Below are positions 1 through 11,936 of a DNA stretch of 64,000 nucleotides, one piece after another. This DNA is from Janthinobacterium agaricidamnosum NBRC 102515 = DSM 9628 (GTDB lineage Bacteria > Pseudomonadota > Gammaproteobacteria > Burkholderiales > Burkholderiaceae_D). The stretch lies in contig NZ_HG322949.1 of the NCBI RefSeq assembly GCF_000723165.1, forward strand, positions 2,690,884 to 2,754,883, given 5' to 3'. The translations under genes and the position numbers were made by a program. Positions within the stretch are counted from its first letter, which is position 1. Each line of letters starts with the position of its first letter. The notes under the pieces are model-generated. The model saw nothing but the letters and a program-made list of their open reading frames with translations. It had not been told where the DNA came from and searched no databases.

Positions 1-1
1 T

Positions 2-27
2 TATGCCGTAGCGCCGCTTCCGGCATA
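2..27. terminator. possible hairpin at window edge
   Basis: TATGCCG and CGGCATA form a perfect 7-bp stem around a 12-nt loop, followed by TTTATA. It could end transcription of a gene lying left of the window. The T run is weak and the neighbouring gene is not visible. Confidence 0.25.
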
Positions 28-92
28 TTTATAGGCGAATATGTCATGTGTCAGGTATATTCCGTCTTTTCTCTTTTTACAGACAATTTGAT

Positions 93-341
93 ATGGAACA
101 GATCGATCAGCGTTATCTCGTGCAACAAAACAAAATCAGCGATGCGGAAACCAAGCCGCCGGTGTTTGCCAAGGTAATGCGCAGCAAGGAAGGCGTGTTT
201 GAAGGCGTGTCCTTCATCAAGTCCAAGGAAAAAGCGACCGTGATGACGATCGCCGAAGCCAACCAGGCCATCAAATGGGCCGCGATGAAAAAGCCCAACG
301 CCCACGAATACATCACCAAGATTATTTGCGTCGGCCAATAA
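93..341 (+). CDS. small conserved-looking hypothetical protein (82 aa)
   Basis: The protein starts MEQIDQRYL and ends IICVGQ. I chose the ATG at 93 because the 15 codons upstream (from 48) are AT-rich and not protein-like. It has no membrane segment or signal peptide, is rich in Lys and Glu in the middle, and is probably a small cytoplasmic protein. I do not recognise a family. Codon use matches the chromosomal genes that follow, so it is probably real. A separate small membrane-protein gene follows about 190 bp downstream on the same strand. Confidence 0.6.
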   Translation: MEQIDQRYLVQQNKISDAETKPPVFAKVMRSKEGVFEGVSFIKSKEKATVMTIAEANQAIKWAAMKKPNAHEYITKIICVGQ

Positions 342-527
342 TCCCTGCCCGATAGCCGCTTCTTTATTGAAGCACCTGCTGTCCATTCCCGTTTTTCCGC
401 CGTTTATCCGCTGAATCCGCAGTTTGTCGCATCGCCGTTGCCGAAGCAATACCGTGTTTTATATAGTGTCGTCACAGTAGCGGAGCAAGCACAGCTTGTT
501 CCGCACATTTATTTGAAAGGCGACGCG

Positions 528-728
528 ATGCTCGGATTTTTGCTGTGGCTGTTACTGCTGATGGCGTGCTGGCCGCTGGCCTTGCTGGCGCTGATCCTGT
601 ATCCGCTGGTCTGGCTGCTGCTGTTGCCATTGCGCCTGATCGGCATCGGCGTCGACGCGGTGTTCGACTTGCTGCGCGCGATAGTGATGTTGCCGGCCCG
701 CGTACTGGGCGGCAGCCCGCGGCGCTGA
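528..728 (+). CDS. small hydrophobic membrane protein (66 aa)
   Basis: The ATG at 528 follows a GAAAGG ribosome-binding site. Residues 1-45 are almost entirely Leu, Ala, Val, Trp and Ile, giving one or two membrane-spanning helices. The tail is positively charged and ends GGSPRR. It is likely an inner-membrane miniprotein; the function is unknown. A strong hairpin terminator begins 18 bp after the stop codon, which supports an expressed gene ending here. Confidence 0.65.
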   Translation: MLGFLLWLLLLMACWPLALLALILYPLVWLLLLPLRLIGIGVDAVFDLLRAIVMLPARVLGGSPRR

Positions 729-745
729 CCGTACCCTATCGTTTC

Positions 746-785
746 AAAAAAGCCAGGCTCCTTGAAGGAGCCTGGCTTTTTGTTT
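746..785. terminator. bidirectional rho-independent terminator
   Basis: AGCCAGGCTCCTT and AAGGAGCCTGGCT form a 13-bp perfect stem. It is flanked by an A run on the left and a T run on the right, so it can work on both strands. It lies between the plus-strand small membrane protein and the 3' end of minus-strand pldA, whose stop codon is at 802. Confidence 0.9.
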
Positions 786-801
786 TGGCATGACGTTGCG
801 C

Positions 802-1896
802 TTAAAAGTCGATCAAGAAACCCGCGCCCAGCGATTTTTGCGAATAGTTGTAATCGATCAGGCTTTGGCCATATCCCGAAAATAATTGCAGATAGCCTTT
901 CAGGTTGGACACCACCGGGAATGCCCAGCCAGCCTGGATCGAACCGTGGCGGGTGCTGAAATTGCGCCGCGCGGTCATCGAAAACTCGTGGCCGTTATGG
1001 CGGTACGCCAGGCGCAGGTCGCCATGGCCCAGGTAGTCGGTGATATCGATGTTGTCGTTGTCCGACTTGTCATTGTCGAGCCGGCGCCACAGCCGCAGCG
1101 CGCCGCTGACATCGCCCCGGTCCACGCCCAGTTCGCCATAGATCCGGTTCCAGCTGCGCGACAGCGTCGAGGTTTGGCCGTTCGACTGGTGCACCAGCCC
1201 GAAATTGAGATAACGGAAATCCAGGCCGGCAAAATTCTTGTTGATCGGAAGCACCGCCATCAGCTCGGGCTGGTAATTGGTTTCGCGGAACGGGCTGGAC
1301 GCGGCGCGGTTATACGCCTGCCAATAACTTTGCTGGGTGTAGCCGAACCACAGGTCGACCGGCGAGCCGGCAATTTCTTCCAGCATCTTCATCTTGAAGC
1401 TGAGCTGGTAAGTCAATTCCACGTGCTTGCTCTCGATGCCGGCCGGCGTGAAATCCTTGAACGGTTCATCGTTCGACGAGGTGCTGTAATTGGCCAGCAA
1501 CAGATAATTGTCGCGGTGCGGGCGGAAGGCGAACACGCCGCGCTTCGATGGCTGGTCCAATTCCCATAATTGGGTGGTGCGCGAAATCGGCGATTCCGGC
1601 GGTGCGCTATTTTGCGAGGCGATCGCCGGGATATGGCCGGGATCGGCTTGCGCGGCCGCCGCACCGACTGCCGCGGCCGGCGCTGCGCCTGGCGCCACGG
1701 CGCCGGTCGCGGCGCTGGTCCCGCCACTGGCGATGGTGGCAACTTCCGCCGCTTTTGATAATGCGTCGAAGCATCCGAGCCGCGCGCTGGGGTCGCCGAC
1801 CACTGCGCACTGCTGCAGTTGCCGCTCCAGTTCGCCGGCCTGGACCAGCATCGGGGAGAGCAGCAGCGAGGTAATGATGACTGCGTTCTTTTTCAT
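802..1896 (-). CDS. pldA: outer-membrane phospholipase A (phospholipase A1)
   Basis: This is an OMPLA-family enzyme that hydrolyses acyl chains of phospholipids in the outer membrane. The start at 1896 gives a clean signal peptide (Lys-Lys, a hydrophobic stretch, then an LVQA cleavage site); an ATG 14 codons upstream would bury it. The mature N-terminus has a short Cys-containing segment and an Ala/Pro-rich linker. The beta-barrel follows from about residue 125. The family catalytic motif is clear: HQSNG, with the His and Ser of the catalytic pair, then SRSWNR and GELG. The protein ends IDF, with the C-terminal aromatic residue typical of outer-membrane barrels. The length of 364 aa fits the family. 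It is convergent with the gene ending at 728. Confidence 0.93.
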   Translation of the reverse strand: MKKNAVIITSLLLSPMLVQAGELERQLQQCAVVGDPSARLGCFDALSKAAEVATIASGGTSAATGAVAPGAAPAAAVGAAAAQADPGHIPAIASQNSAPPESPISRTTQLWELDQPSKRGVFAFRPHRDNYLLLANYSTSSNDEPFKDFTPAGIESKHVELTYQLSFKMKMLEEIAGSPVDLWFGYTQQSYWQAYNRAASSPFRETNYQPELMAVLPINKNFAGLDFRYLNFGLVHQSNGQTSTLSRSWNRIYGELGVDRGDVSGALRLWRRLDNDKSDNDNIDITDYLGHGDLRLAYRHNGHEFSMTARRNFSTRHGSIQAGWAFPVVSNLKGYLQLFSGYGQSLIDYNYSQKSLGAGFLIDF

Positions 1897-2131
1897 CACG
1901 CCTAACACGGAATTCTGGTCCGGAATTTGATTACGCATAATGTTCTAAGAAATATAAGTCTTGAAAGTATATAGCATTACCTCATTTATCCTTTGCAATA
2001 AACAGCAACCGTGTGCACCCTGATTCCTCGGTATTCGACCGGGTTTGCGTGTGCCGGTCACCTGCTAAATCTTTGTCTGATACACTGAAATACCACTCCA
2101 CAATTGAGTGCCGTGGCTTAAGGAGATTGTG

Positions 2132-4243
<2,112 letters not shown>

Positions 4244-4480
4244 CTAAGTTGAGTGGCAGGAAATTGACAGGATGTGCATCAAGAGGAGGGCACATGGATA
4301 TTGCTATATTTGAAGGAATATAGCGAGTCTGTCAAGGCCGTGTGGAAAAGGGCTATCGTGGCGGGGAGATAACGATTAAATCAGCGGAAAGGAGCGGACG
4401 GGAATACGAAAGCTCAGCGAGAGACGGAACCAAACAGGCGACTTGGTAACTTAGTAATACACAAAACTCGAGGCCACCTC

Positions 4481-5833
4481 ATGTATTCAATCCGTAATAC
4501 CGCAAACCCGTATATTCCGTCGCAACCGGAGCCCACCAGGCAAGACCCTGTCCATGCAGCCGTTGTCAGCGGCGATAGCCAGCGGGTGCTGCAACTGCGC
4601 GCCGCGGGCTGGCGCGCCAATGTGCTGGACGGTGCGCGTCGCTCGCCGGTGGACGTGCTCGACACCATGCGCGGTATCGACAATCGCAGCTATTCGGGCA
4701 TGCGCCAAGCCTTGCTGCAATCGCTGAACCCCACGGCGCCCAAGGGCTATACAAAGCCTGAAACGCTGCATGGATCGCCCTGGGGCCTGGAGATACTGGT
4801 GTCGGGGGCACTCAAGGGCGGGGTCAACGATGAGAAGGGCGGCGCCCAGTCACTGAATGGCAAAGTATTCTTTTCCGACCGCACGCCGCAGGCAGATACC
4901 GATACGACAACCCGGCAAAATTTGCGTACCAAGGCCCGTACCTATGCCCAGGGTCATGTGAGCGTGAGCGCTTCCGCGTCATCCCGTGCCCAGCAGCACC
5001 GCTTAACGCAAATCATCGGACAGACGCTCGATAAAGGCATGCCGTTGTCGCTCTCCGAGCGGGGCGGAGTTTTACGCGTAAGCGACCCGGGAAATATCCA
5101 GCAGGAGGCGGCCGCCTGGATGGAGAGTTTTCTTCATGATAAATACATCTATGGCAAAAGCGCGTTGCCGCTGCTTGCCGCGCCGCTGGAGCAAAGCGCC
5201 AAGGCGCTCAAGCTACCCGGAAAATTAACCCTGAAGTCCGAGCATGGCCCCGATCAGGTTTTGGAGGGCGCGCAGCTGCAGAGCTTTTACAAGATGGCGG
5301 CCGGCGGCTTGCGCAAGTCGTTGGAAGGCGGCAAGGCACCTTACTTGAGCATGCTTAACCAGGGTACCGTGGTGCCGGTCGTGTTCGGCTTTGACAAAGT
5401 CAGAAACCTCGGTTCCCACGGCATTCAAAGCATGATTACTAAATCCTACAGTTATTATTCCTACCAGAATCATGATCACCCGCTGTCCGGCAGCGCCAAT
5501 GGCGGCAGGCTCAAGGAAGTGGAAGTGCGCAGCCTGGCGGATCTGGCGACGCTGTACCTGGGGTGCGAGGTCAAAGGCGCGCGGTTGCCGGATGACGTGC
5601 TGGTACGGATCAAAGGTGCGAAAAGGGACAAGGCCGAATACCTGGCGCCAGGGCAGTTAAAGCAATTCCGGGCCAATGTGCTGGCCCAGGCTGCTGCCCA
5701 TAGTCCGGACAGGGGCGCCCGGCCTCTTCGGAAGCAAGCCTTGAGAGACTTGCAACAGATCAATACGACACTGCGCAGCCACGATCTCAGGGCTTACTTG
5801 AGGAGTCCCGAAGCCCATGTGCGGAAAGCATAA
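4481..5833 (+). CDS. effector-like protein with an ankyrin-like N-terminus, function unknown
   Basis: This 450-aa protein has no signal peptide or membrane segment. Residues about 20-60 (DPVHAAVVSGDSQRVLQL, then SPVDVLD) look like a degenerate ankyrin repeat. Residues about 95-135 contain LHGSPWGLEILVSGAL followed by GG and VFFSD. That spacing recalls the start of ADP-ribosyltransferase folds (His, then a Gly-rich loop), but I cannot find the later catalytic Glu with confidence. A second half with KSYSYYSYQNHDHP is unlike anything I recognise. The gene stands alone, about 240 bp after fusA. A secreted or injected effector is possible; that is inference only. Confidence 0.7.
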   Translation: MYSIRNTANPYIPSQPEPTRQDPVHAAVVSGDSQRVLQLRAAGWRANVLDGARRSPVDVLDTMRGIDNRSYSGMRQALLQSLNPTAPKGYTKPETLHGSPWGLEILVSGALKGGVNDEKGGAQSLNGKVFFSDRTPQADTDTTTRQNLRTKARTYAQGHVSVSASASSRAQQHRLTQIIGQTLDKGMPLSLSERGGVLRVSDPGNIQQEAAAWMESFLHDKYIYGKSALPLLAAPLEQSAKALKLPGKLTLKSEHGPDQVLEGAQLQSFYKMAAGGLRKSLEGGKAPYLSMLNQGTVVPVVFGFDKVRNLGSHGIQSMITKSYSYYSYQNHDHPLSGSANGGRLKEVEVRSLADLATLYLGCEVKGARLPDDVLVRIKGAKRDKAEYLAPGQLKQFRANVLAQAAAHSPDRGARPLRKQALRDLQQINTTLRSHDLRAYLRSPEAHVRKA

Positions 5834-5919
5834 TGGATCGGGCCTTGGCTGGTATAGAATCGGGCTGGCAGGAAGCGCCATGCGCACTGGACAAACTCAT
5901 GTATCAGGAGACTATATAG

Positions 5920-6432
5920 ATGAGCACGACAACAGAAAGCAGTGAAGAATTTGTCGTTACCCGCATCCTGGATGCGCCGCGCGAACTGGTGTTCAAGGCG
6001 TGGACCGAACCGGAGCGCCTGGAGCGCTGGTGGGGGCCGGCCGGTTTTGTCTTGAGCGTGCTGACGCTGGAACTGGAAGCGGGCGGCGTGTTCCATTACG
6101 GCATGCGTTCGGCCGACGGCCATGAAATGTGGGGCAAATTCACTTACCGCGACATCGCGCCGCCGGAGCGCATCGTGTCGGTGCTGTCATTCGCCGACCG
6201 GGAAGGCCATCCTGTCCGTCATCCGATGAGCCCGACCTGGCCGCTATTTACCTTGAACAAGCTGACCCTGGTCGAGGAAGATGGCAAGACCGTCATGACG
6301 CTGCGCTCGGTACCGCTGGAGGCCAGCGAGCTGGAGCGTGAAACGTTCAAGCAGGGCCATGCCTCGATGGCAATCGGGTTTGGCGCCACCTTCGGCCAGC
6401 TGGAAGCGTACCTGGATACCATCAGGCCCTGA
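5920..6432 (+). CDS. SRPBCC (AHSA1-type) domain protein
   Basis: This 170-aa protein of the START-like SRPBCC fold has the AHSA1 signature near its N-terminus: VTRILDAPRELVFKAWTEPE followed by RWWGP. These proteins bind hydrophobic ligands in a deep cavity or act as polyketide cyclase-like or stress-related proteins; the ligand cannot be told from sequence. AGGAG lies nine bases before the ATG. It converges on the esterase gene, with only 9 bp between the two stop codons. Confidence 0.85.
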   Translation: MSTTTESSEEFVVTRILDAPRELVFKAWTEPERLERWWGPAGFVLSVLTLELEAGGVFHYGMRSADGHEMWGKFTYRDIAPPERIVSVLSFADREGHPVRHPMSPTWPLFTLNKLTLVEEDGKTVMTLRSVPLEASELERETFKQGHASMAIGFGATFGQLEAYLDTIRP

Positions 6433-6441
6433 TGGACACGC

Positions 6442-7344
6442 TTATATGCCGAGCGCCTTGCGGATCTCGGCCAGTATCAGCGGCCACGACGGTGAATGGA
6501 CCGCCACTTCATCGTAATGGCTGGCGCCCGGCAAGATCAGCACCTGCGCCTGATCGCCGGCCTTGATCGCGCGCGCCGCGTAATCGTGGGCCGCGCGCGG
6601 CGGCGACACATCGTCCAATTCACCGGTGATCAAGACCGTCTTGCTACCGTTCGGCATCAGCTCGGCCGCGTTGGTATCGGCAAACACGTCCGGCCGCTGC
6701 GGACTTGGCACGCCGGTCAGTTGCGTCAGTTCACACTGGCAACTCGATTGGATCAAGCCCGCTTCATTGCGCAAGTCGGCCAGGCCGCCCAGGCTGATGA
6801 TATTGCTTACCGGCAAGAACGCAGCCTGATACAGCGGACTGCTGTGCGGCAAACGGGGGCGTCCAGCCAGCCATTGCACCAGCTGCCCGCCGGCCGAATG
6901 GCCGACCGCGACCACGCGGCGGGTATCGAGCCGATACGTGGCCGCCTGTTTTTCCAGCGTATCGATGGCGGCGTTGATGTCCAGGTAAGTGCCGGGATAA
7001 CCGCCGCCTTGCTCATCGGCCCGGCGGTACTCGACATTGAGCACGGCGATGCCTTGCCCGGCCAGCGCGCCAGCCATATTGCGCATCTGGCGGATGCCGG
7101 CGTATTCCACGGTCCAGCAGCCGCCGTGTACCAGCAGCACCACCGGGAACGGGCCATTTCCTTGCGGCTGGAACACTTCGACGAATTGCGACGGCGCCTT
7201 GCCGTAGGCGATGTGCGCGGTCGGCTCCGGCCCGCTCAATGCCAGGTAATCCTGCACCGTCATTGGCGCGGCGGTGGCTGTACCCAGCGCCAGCCTGGAC
7301 AGCAAGGTGGCGGCGATGGCCGGGAGGCGCGTGTGCTGGGACAT
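6442..7344 (-). CDS. exported alpha/beta hydrolase (esterase)
   Basis: This 300-aa serine hydrolase is of the hormone-sensitive-lipase/BD-FAE type. It has HGGCW (oxyanion loop), GHSAGG with the nucleophile Ser near residue 150, and a late GELDDVSPP Asp and GASHYDEV His completing the triad. I chose the start at 7344 because GGAAA precedes it; the ATG four codons upstream has no ribosome-binding site. The N-terminus looks like a Sec signal peptide ending ATAAP, so it probably acts in the periplasm or outside the cell. It is divergent from the hybrid histidine kinase at 7520. Substrate unknown. Confidence 0.85.
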   Translation of the reverse strand: MSQHTRLPAIAATLLSRLALGTATAAPMTVQDYLALSGPEPTAHIAYGKAPSQFVEVFQPQGNGPFPVVLLVHGGCWTVEYAGIRQMRNMAGALAGQGIAVLNVEYRRADEQGGGYPGTYLDINAAIDTLEKQAATYRLDTRRVVAVGHSAGGQLVQWLAGRPRLPHSSPLYQAAFLPVSNIISLGGLADLRNEAGLIQSSCQCELTQLTGVPSPQRPDVFADTNAAELMPNGSKTVLITGELDDVSPPRAAHDYAARAIKAGDQAQVLILPGASHYDEVAVHSPSWPLILAEIRKALGI

Positions 7345-7519
7345 GTCTGTTTCCATGGAAAGAATGGCGGGATGTATTTCTTATTTTCATATTGTAACGG
7401 CCCGGCTTGCCACGGGCCAGTCCATGGCAAGCGGCTGTGTGAATACCGTTGCTTTCGTATCATGGGAAACCGCTTGCACATGGTATATTCCTGCATCCCT
7501 CACATGGCATAACGATATC

Positions 7520-10500
7520 GTGCACGCAAATAAAATCATCGCGCTCCTCGACGCCGAGCACGCCGCCATCGCCGGCATCGCTTCCGGCGCGACGCTGGCC
7601 ACCGGGCTGGAACGGCTGGCGGCCGCGATCGAAGCGCAAGCCGACGATGCCATGCAAGCGTGTTTTTTGCTGCTCGATGAAGCCGACCGGTTTACCGAAT
7701 TGATCGGCTGCGGCTTGCCGGCTGCGTTCAGCGCGCTGTTGCCGGGCAGTGAAGCGGGGCCGCGCACCCATCCTTTCGGCGCCGCCGCGTTTTCCGGCGC
7801 GCCGGTATTTTGCAGCGATATCGGACAAGACCTGAGCTGGACCGTGGGCCGCAAGGATGCCCTGGTGCATGGCTTGCGGGCTTGCTGGGCGGCGCCGGTG
7901 TTCAGCGCCAGAGGCCGTATCCTCGGCGTGCTGGGCATGCTGTTCCATGCGGCCAGGCATCCGACCCAGCCGGAAACCGAATTGATGCATGTAGCGGCGC
8001 GCGCCGGCGCCCATGTGATCGAACGGTATCTGTCGGAAAAGAGCCTGGGCGACAGCGAAGACCATTTCCGCCACGCGTTCGAGCTTAACGCGCAAGTCTT
8101 GTGGACGGCGGATATCGACGGCCAGCTCGACTATGTGGCGCGGCGCTGGCGCGAATGGACCGGTAATTCCGGTCTCGGCGGCAGCTGGAGCGAGGCAATC
8201 CATCCGGCCGACCTGGTCCGCACGCAGCAGGCCTGGCGCCATGCAGTCGCCAGCGGCGACCCATGCGATGTCGAACACCGGGTGCGCATGCAGGATGGCC
8301 GCTATCGCTGGGTGCGCTCGCGCGCCATGTGCCGCCGCAATGAACGGGGCCACATTGTCAAATGGTATGGCTCGACCGAAGACATCAACGAATATTGGGT
8401 GGCGCGTGCCAACTTGCTGAAAAGCGAGGATGAATTCCGTTCGCTGGCGGAGGCGATGCCGAACCAGGCCTGGCTGGCGCGCAAGGATGGCTTGATCTAT
8501 TGGTTCAACGAACGGGTCCATGAATACAGCGGCACCGTGGCCGGGGTCGCGCAAGAGGGCGACTGGAACCGCATCATGCATCCGGACGATTTCCCGGGCG
8601 CGCTGGCGGCGTGGCGCCAGGCGGTAGCCAGCGGCCAGGGTTATGAAATCGAATTCCGGCTGCGGCGCGCGTCCGACCATAGCTACCGCTGGTTTTTGGC
8701 GCGGGCGGTGCCGGTGTACGATGAAAGCGGCGCCGTGGTGCGCTGGGTCGGCACCAATACCGACGTGCAGGAACAAAAGAATGTATTTGAAAAGCTGGCT
8801 TACCTGAATTCCTCGCTGGAAATCGAGATGGCCAACCGTACCGCCGACCGCGACCGCATGTGGCGCTTGTCGACCGATATCATGCTGGTTGCCGATTTCA
8901 GCGGCAGCATCATGGCCGTCAACCCGGCCTGGTCGGCGCTGCTCGGGCGCGCCGAGGGCGAATCGCTGGGCATGGACTTTGTGCGCCTGGTGCATCCGGA
9001 AGACCGGGCCAGTACCTGGTCTGAAATTTCCAAGCTGGAACGCGGCGCGGCCAAGCTGCGCTTTGAAAACCGCTACCTGCACAGCGCGGGATCTTACCGC
9101 TGGATATCGTGGACCGCCGTCGCCGCGCAAGAATTGATCCACGCCATCGGCCGTGACGTCACCGATGAAAAGGAAGCGCGGCTGGCGCTGCTGCGCAGCG
9201 AACAGGCGCTGTTGCAGGCGCAAAAGCTGGAATCGATCGGCAAGCTGACCGGCGGCGTGGCGCACGATTTTAATAATGTGCTGCAAATTATTTCCGGCAA
9301 TTTGCAATTGCTGGAACTGGCGGTGCAAGACAACCCGCTGGCATTAAAACGGATGGAATCGTCGGCCGCGGCGGTCGAGCGCGGCGCCAAGCTGTCGTCG
9401 CAATTGCTGGCGTTCGCCCGCCGCCAGCCGCTGAAGCCGCTGGTGACCAACCTCGGCTTCTTGCTACGCAGCATGGAAGAACTGGTGCGGCGCGCCATCG
9501 GCGACGGTATCGAGGCTGAAATCATGGTCAGCGACGACTTGTGGCATACGCTGGTCGACCCGAGCCAGATGGAAAACGTGCTGCTGAATATGGCGCTGAA
9601 CGCGCGCGATGCGATGAATGGCAGCGGCAAGCTCAGTTTTGCGCTGAGTAATGTGGTGCTCGACGACGTCTATGCGGCTAATCATGCCGATGCGCAAGCC
9701 GGTCAATACGTGTTGCTGTCCATTAGCGACACCGGCCATGGCATCGAGCGCGACATCATCGACCAGATTTTCGAGCCTTTCTTCAGCACCAAGAAAGAAG
9801 GCGAGGGCACCGGCCTGGGCCTCAGCATGGCCTACGGCTTCATCCACCAGAGCGGCGGCCATATCAAGGTGTACAGCACTGCGGGGCAAGGTTCGACCTT
9901 CAAGGTTTACCTGCCGCGCTCGCTGGAAGCATTGTCGGTATTACCGGCCAGCCTGAGTGGCCCGCTGCAGGGCGGTACGGAAACCATTTTAGTGGTGGAA
10001 GATGATGCGCAAGTGCAAAGCACCGTGGTCGACATGCTGCGCGGCCTCGGTTACCGGGTGTTGAAAGCCTACGACGGCCTCAGCGCGCTGACGATCTTGC
10101 AGAGCGGCGTGCCGGTCGACTTGCTGTTTACCGACGTGGTGATGCCCGGCGAACTGCGCAGCCCGGAGCTGGCGCGCCAGGCCAAGGCCTTGCTGCCGCG
10201 GCTGGAAGTATTGTTTACGTCCGGTTATACGCATAACGCCATCATGCATGACGGCCGCCTCGACCCGGGGGTGGAATTGCTCAGCAAGCCCTATCTGCGC
10301 GAAGACCTGGCGCGCAAGGTGCATCATCTGCTCTCCAGCCGCCAGCCGGCCGGTGTGCGGGTGGAGGTGGCGGCCGACGCGCCATCGTTGCATGGACGCC
10401 GGATCTTGCTGGTCGAAGACAATCCCGACGCGCGTGAATTGACCACCGAATTGCTGCAATTGCTGGGCCACACCGTGCATGGCGTGTGCAGCGCCGAAGA

Positions 10501-10732
10501 AGCGCTCGGCATGCTCGATATCGCCGGCCTCGACGTATTGATCACCGACATCAGCCTGCCGCACATGTCGGGCATCGAACTGGCCAGGCAGGTACGACTA
10601 TCGCGGCCCCAGCTCGATATCGTATTTTCCACCGGCTACGACCGGCGCAACATCCTCGTAAAAGACGAGGCCGCCCGTTTCTTGCCGAAGCCGTTCAGCC
10701 TGGAAGAACTGGAAGCGGTATTGAGGGTCTAG
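7520..10732 (+). CDS. hybrid sensor histidine kinase (GAF-PAS-PAS-PAS-HisKA-HATPase-REC-REC)
   Basis: This 1070-aa soluble kinase starts at a GTG ([15 protein letters not shown]). The frame is open upstream to 7274, but that part overlaps the esterase promoter region and does not look like protein. Order of domains: GAF about 5-170, three PAS domains about 185-570 (the first two with PAC motifs of the GxYRWV type), phospho-acceptor His in GGVAHDFNN near residue 581, HATPase with DTGHGIE and GTGLGLS about 690-805, then two receiver domains. Their phospho-Asp residues are near 870 (FTDVVMP) and 1009 (ITDISLP). It has no membrane segment. Its stop codon overlaps that of the convergent REC-histidine kinase in a shared CTAG. 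Confidence 0.9.
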   Translation: MHANKIIALLDAEHAAIAGIASGATLATGLERLAAAIEAQADDAMQACFLLLDEADRFTELIGCGLPAAFSALLPGSEAGPRTHPFGAAAFSGAPVFCSDIGQDLSWTVGRKDALVHGLRACWAAPVFSARGRILGVLGMLFHAARHPTQPETELMHVAARAGAHVIERYLSEKSLGDSEDHFRHAFELNAQVLWTADIDGQLDYVARRWREWTGNSGLGGSWSEAIHPADLVRTQQAWRHAVASGDPCDVEHRVRMQDGRYRWVRSRAMCRRNERGHIVKWYGSTEDINEYWVARANLLKSEDEFRSLAEAMPNQAWLARKDGLIYWFNERVHEYSGTVAGVAQEGDWNRIMHPDDFPGALAAWRQAVASGQGYEIEFRLRRASDHSYRWFLARAVPVYDESGAVVRWVGTNTDVQEQKNVFEKLAYLNSSLEIEMANRTADRDRMWRLSTDIMLVADFSGSIMAVNPAWSALLGRAEGESLGMDFVRLVHPEDRASTWSEISKLERGAAKLRFENRYLHSAGSYRWISWTAVAAQELIHAIGRDVTDEKEARLALLRSEQALLQAQKLESIGKLTGGVAHDFNNVLQIISGNLQLLELAVQDNPLALKRMESSAAAVERGAKLSSQLLAFARRQPLKPLVTNLGFLLRSMEELVRRAIGDGIEAEIMVSDDLWHTLVDPSQMENVLLNMALNARDAMNGSGKLSFALSNVVLDDVYAANHADAQAGQYVLLSISDTGHGIERDIIDQIFEPFFSTKKEGEGTGLGLSMAYGFIHQSGGHIKVYSTAGQGSTFKVYLPRSLEALSVLPASLSGPLQGGTETILVVEDDAQVQSTVVDMLRGLGYRVLKAYDGLSALTILQSGVPVDLLFTDVVMPGELRSPELARQAKALLPRLEVLFTSGYTHNAIMHDGRLDPGVELLSKPYLREDLARKVHHLLSSRQPAGVRVEVAADAPSLHGRRILLVEDNPDARELTTELLQLLGHTVHGVCSAEEALGMLDIAGLDVLITDISLPHMSGIELARQVRLSRPQLDIVFSTGYDRRNILVKDEAARFLPKPFSLEELEAVLRV

Positions 10733-11928
10733 GAATCCACCGCACCCGACAGCGGCAAGGTCACGCAAAACAGCGCGCCCTTGCCAGCCTGGCTTTGCAG
10801 CGTGATCGCGCCGCCGTGGGCGCTGACCAGTTGCCGGGTAATGAATAATCCCAGCCCCAGTCCGCCGGTACCGTCTTGCTGCGCGATGCGCTCGAACGCG
10901 TCGAAGATGCGTTCCTGGTCGGCGGCGCTGATGCCGATGCCATGGTCGCGCACTTCGATGACGGCGCTGTTGCGGGTCGCGCTGACGCTGATGTGCACGC
11001 TTTTGCCATCGCCGTAGCGCAACGCATTGGTCAGCAGGTTGACGACGATCTGTTCGACCCGGAATGCATCCCAGCAGCCTTCGACCGCTACCGGCGCGCG
11101 CACTTCCAGCGTACTGCCGAACGAGGCGCCGTACGGCGCCAGGTCTTCCGCGACCCGCGTCACCAGCGCCGCCAGCTCGACCGGCTGACGCCGGATCGAC
11201 AGCTTGCCGCTGTTGATGCGCGACACGTTGAGCATGTCGTCGATCAGCCGCACCATGCTGCGGATCTGGCGGCCGTCGCGCGCCACCATTTTTTGCAATT
11301 GCTCCAGCCCGAACGCGTCGTGATTGCCGCGCTCCAGGTTCAGGGTGCGCATCTGGGTTTCCAGGAACAGCGTATTGAGCGGGGTGCGCAATTCATGCGC
11401 CACCATCGACATGAATTCGTCGCGCATCTTGAGCGAGCGCTGCAATTCGGCCTGGGTGACGCGTAACTCCTGCAATAACGCCTCTTGTTGCAGCCTGCTT
11501 TGTTCCAGCGCCAATACCTGACGCCGGGTTTCATTACGCTGCTGGTACAGCGCGACAAACACATTGACCTTGCTTTGCACCGCGTTGATGTCGAGCGGCT
11601 TGTACAGGAAGTCGACGGCGCCGCTTTCATAACTCTGGAAGGCGTAATTCATTTCCTTGCCGGCCGCAGTGACGAAGACAATCGGAATATGGCGGGTTTT
11701 ATCGGTGCCGCGCATCAAGTGGGCCAGTTCAAAACCGTCCATGCCCGGCATTTGCACATCCAGGATGGCCAGCGCAAAATCGTGTTCCAGCAGCAGGGCC
11801 AGCGCTTCTTCGCCGGACGATGCCTGGTAGACGCTGCGGTCGTCGGCGCGTATCAGCGCATTCAGCGCACGCAGGTTTTCCGGCAAGTCATCGACGATCA
11901 GCAATTTGGTGCTGGTTTTACTCTTCAT
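10729..11928 (-). CDS. response-regulator/histidine-kinase fusion (REC-HisKA-HATPase)
   Basis: This 399-aa protein has an N-terminal receiver domain (LLIVDD, phospho-Asp57 in AILDVQMPGMDG, Lys110 in LYKP). A coiled-coil linker follows, then HisKA with His178 in [11 protein letters not shown] and an HATPase with DHGIGIS and GLGLGLF. It is the last gene of a tight operon: CheR ends 8 bp upstream, and the large CHASE3 hybrid kinase comes before that. A receiver in front of a kinase is typical of proteins that relay a signal from another kinase. The likely source is the neighbouring hybrid kinase, by inference from the operon. Confidence 0.92.
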   Translation of the reverse strand: MKSKTSTKLLIVDDLPENLRALNALIRADDRSVYQASSGEEALALLLEHDFALAILDVQMPGMDGFELAHLMRGTDKTRHIPIVFVTAAGKEMNYAFQSYESGAVDFLYKPLDINAVQSKVNVFVALYQQRNETRRQVLALEQSRLQQEALLQELRVTQAELQRSLKMRDEFMSMVAHELRTPLNTLFLETQMRTLNLERGNHDAFGLEQLQKMVARDGRQIRSMVRLIDDMLNVSRINSGKLSIRRQPVELAALVTRVAEDLAPYGASFGSTLEVRAPVAVEGCWDAFRVEQIVVNLLTNALRYGDGKSVHISVSATRNSAVIEVRDHGIGISAADQERIFDAFERIAQQDGTGGLGLGLFITRQLVSAHGGAITLQSQAGKGALFCVTLPLSGAVDS

Positions 11929-11936
11929 AAGCTCTT

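Noticed and set aside
7460..9328. 622-codon minus-strand frame opposite the hybrid kinase
   Set aside because: Antisense shadow; the plus-strand frame has recognisable GAF, PAS and HisKA domains.
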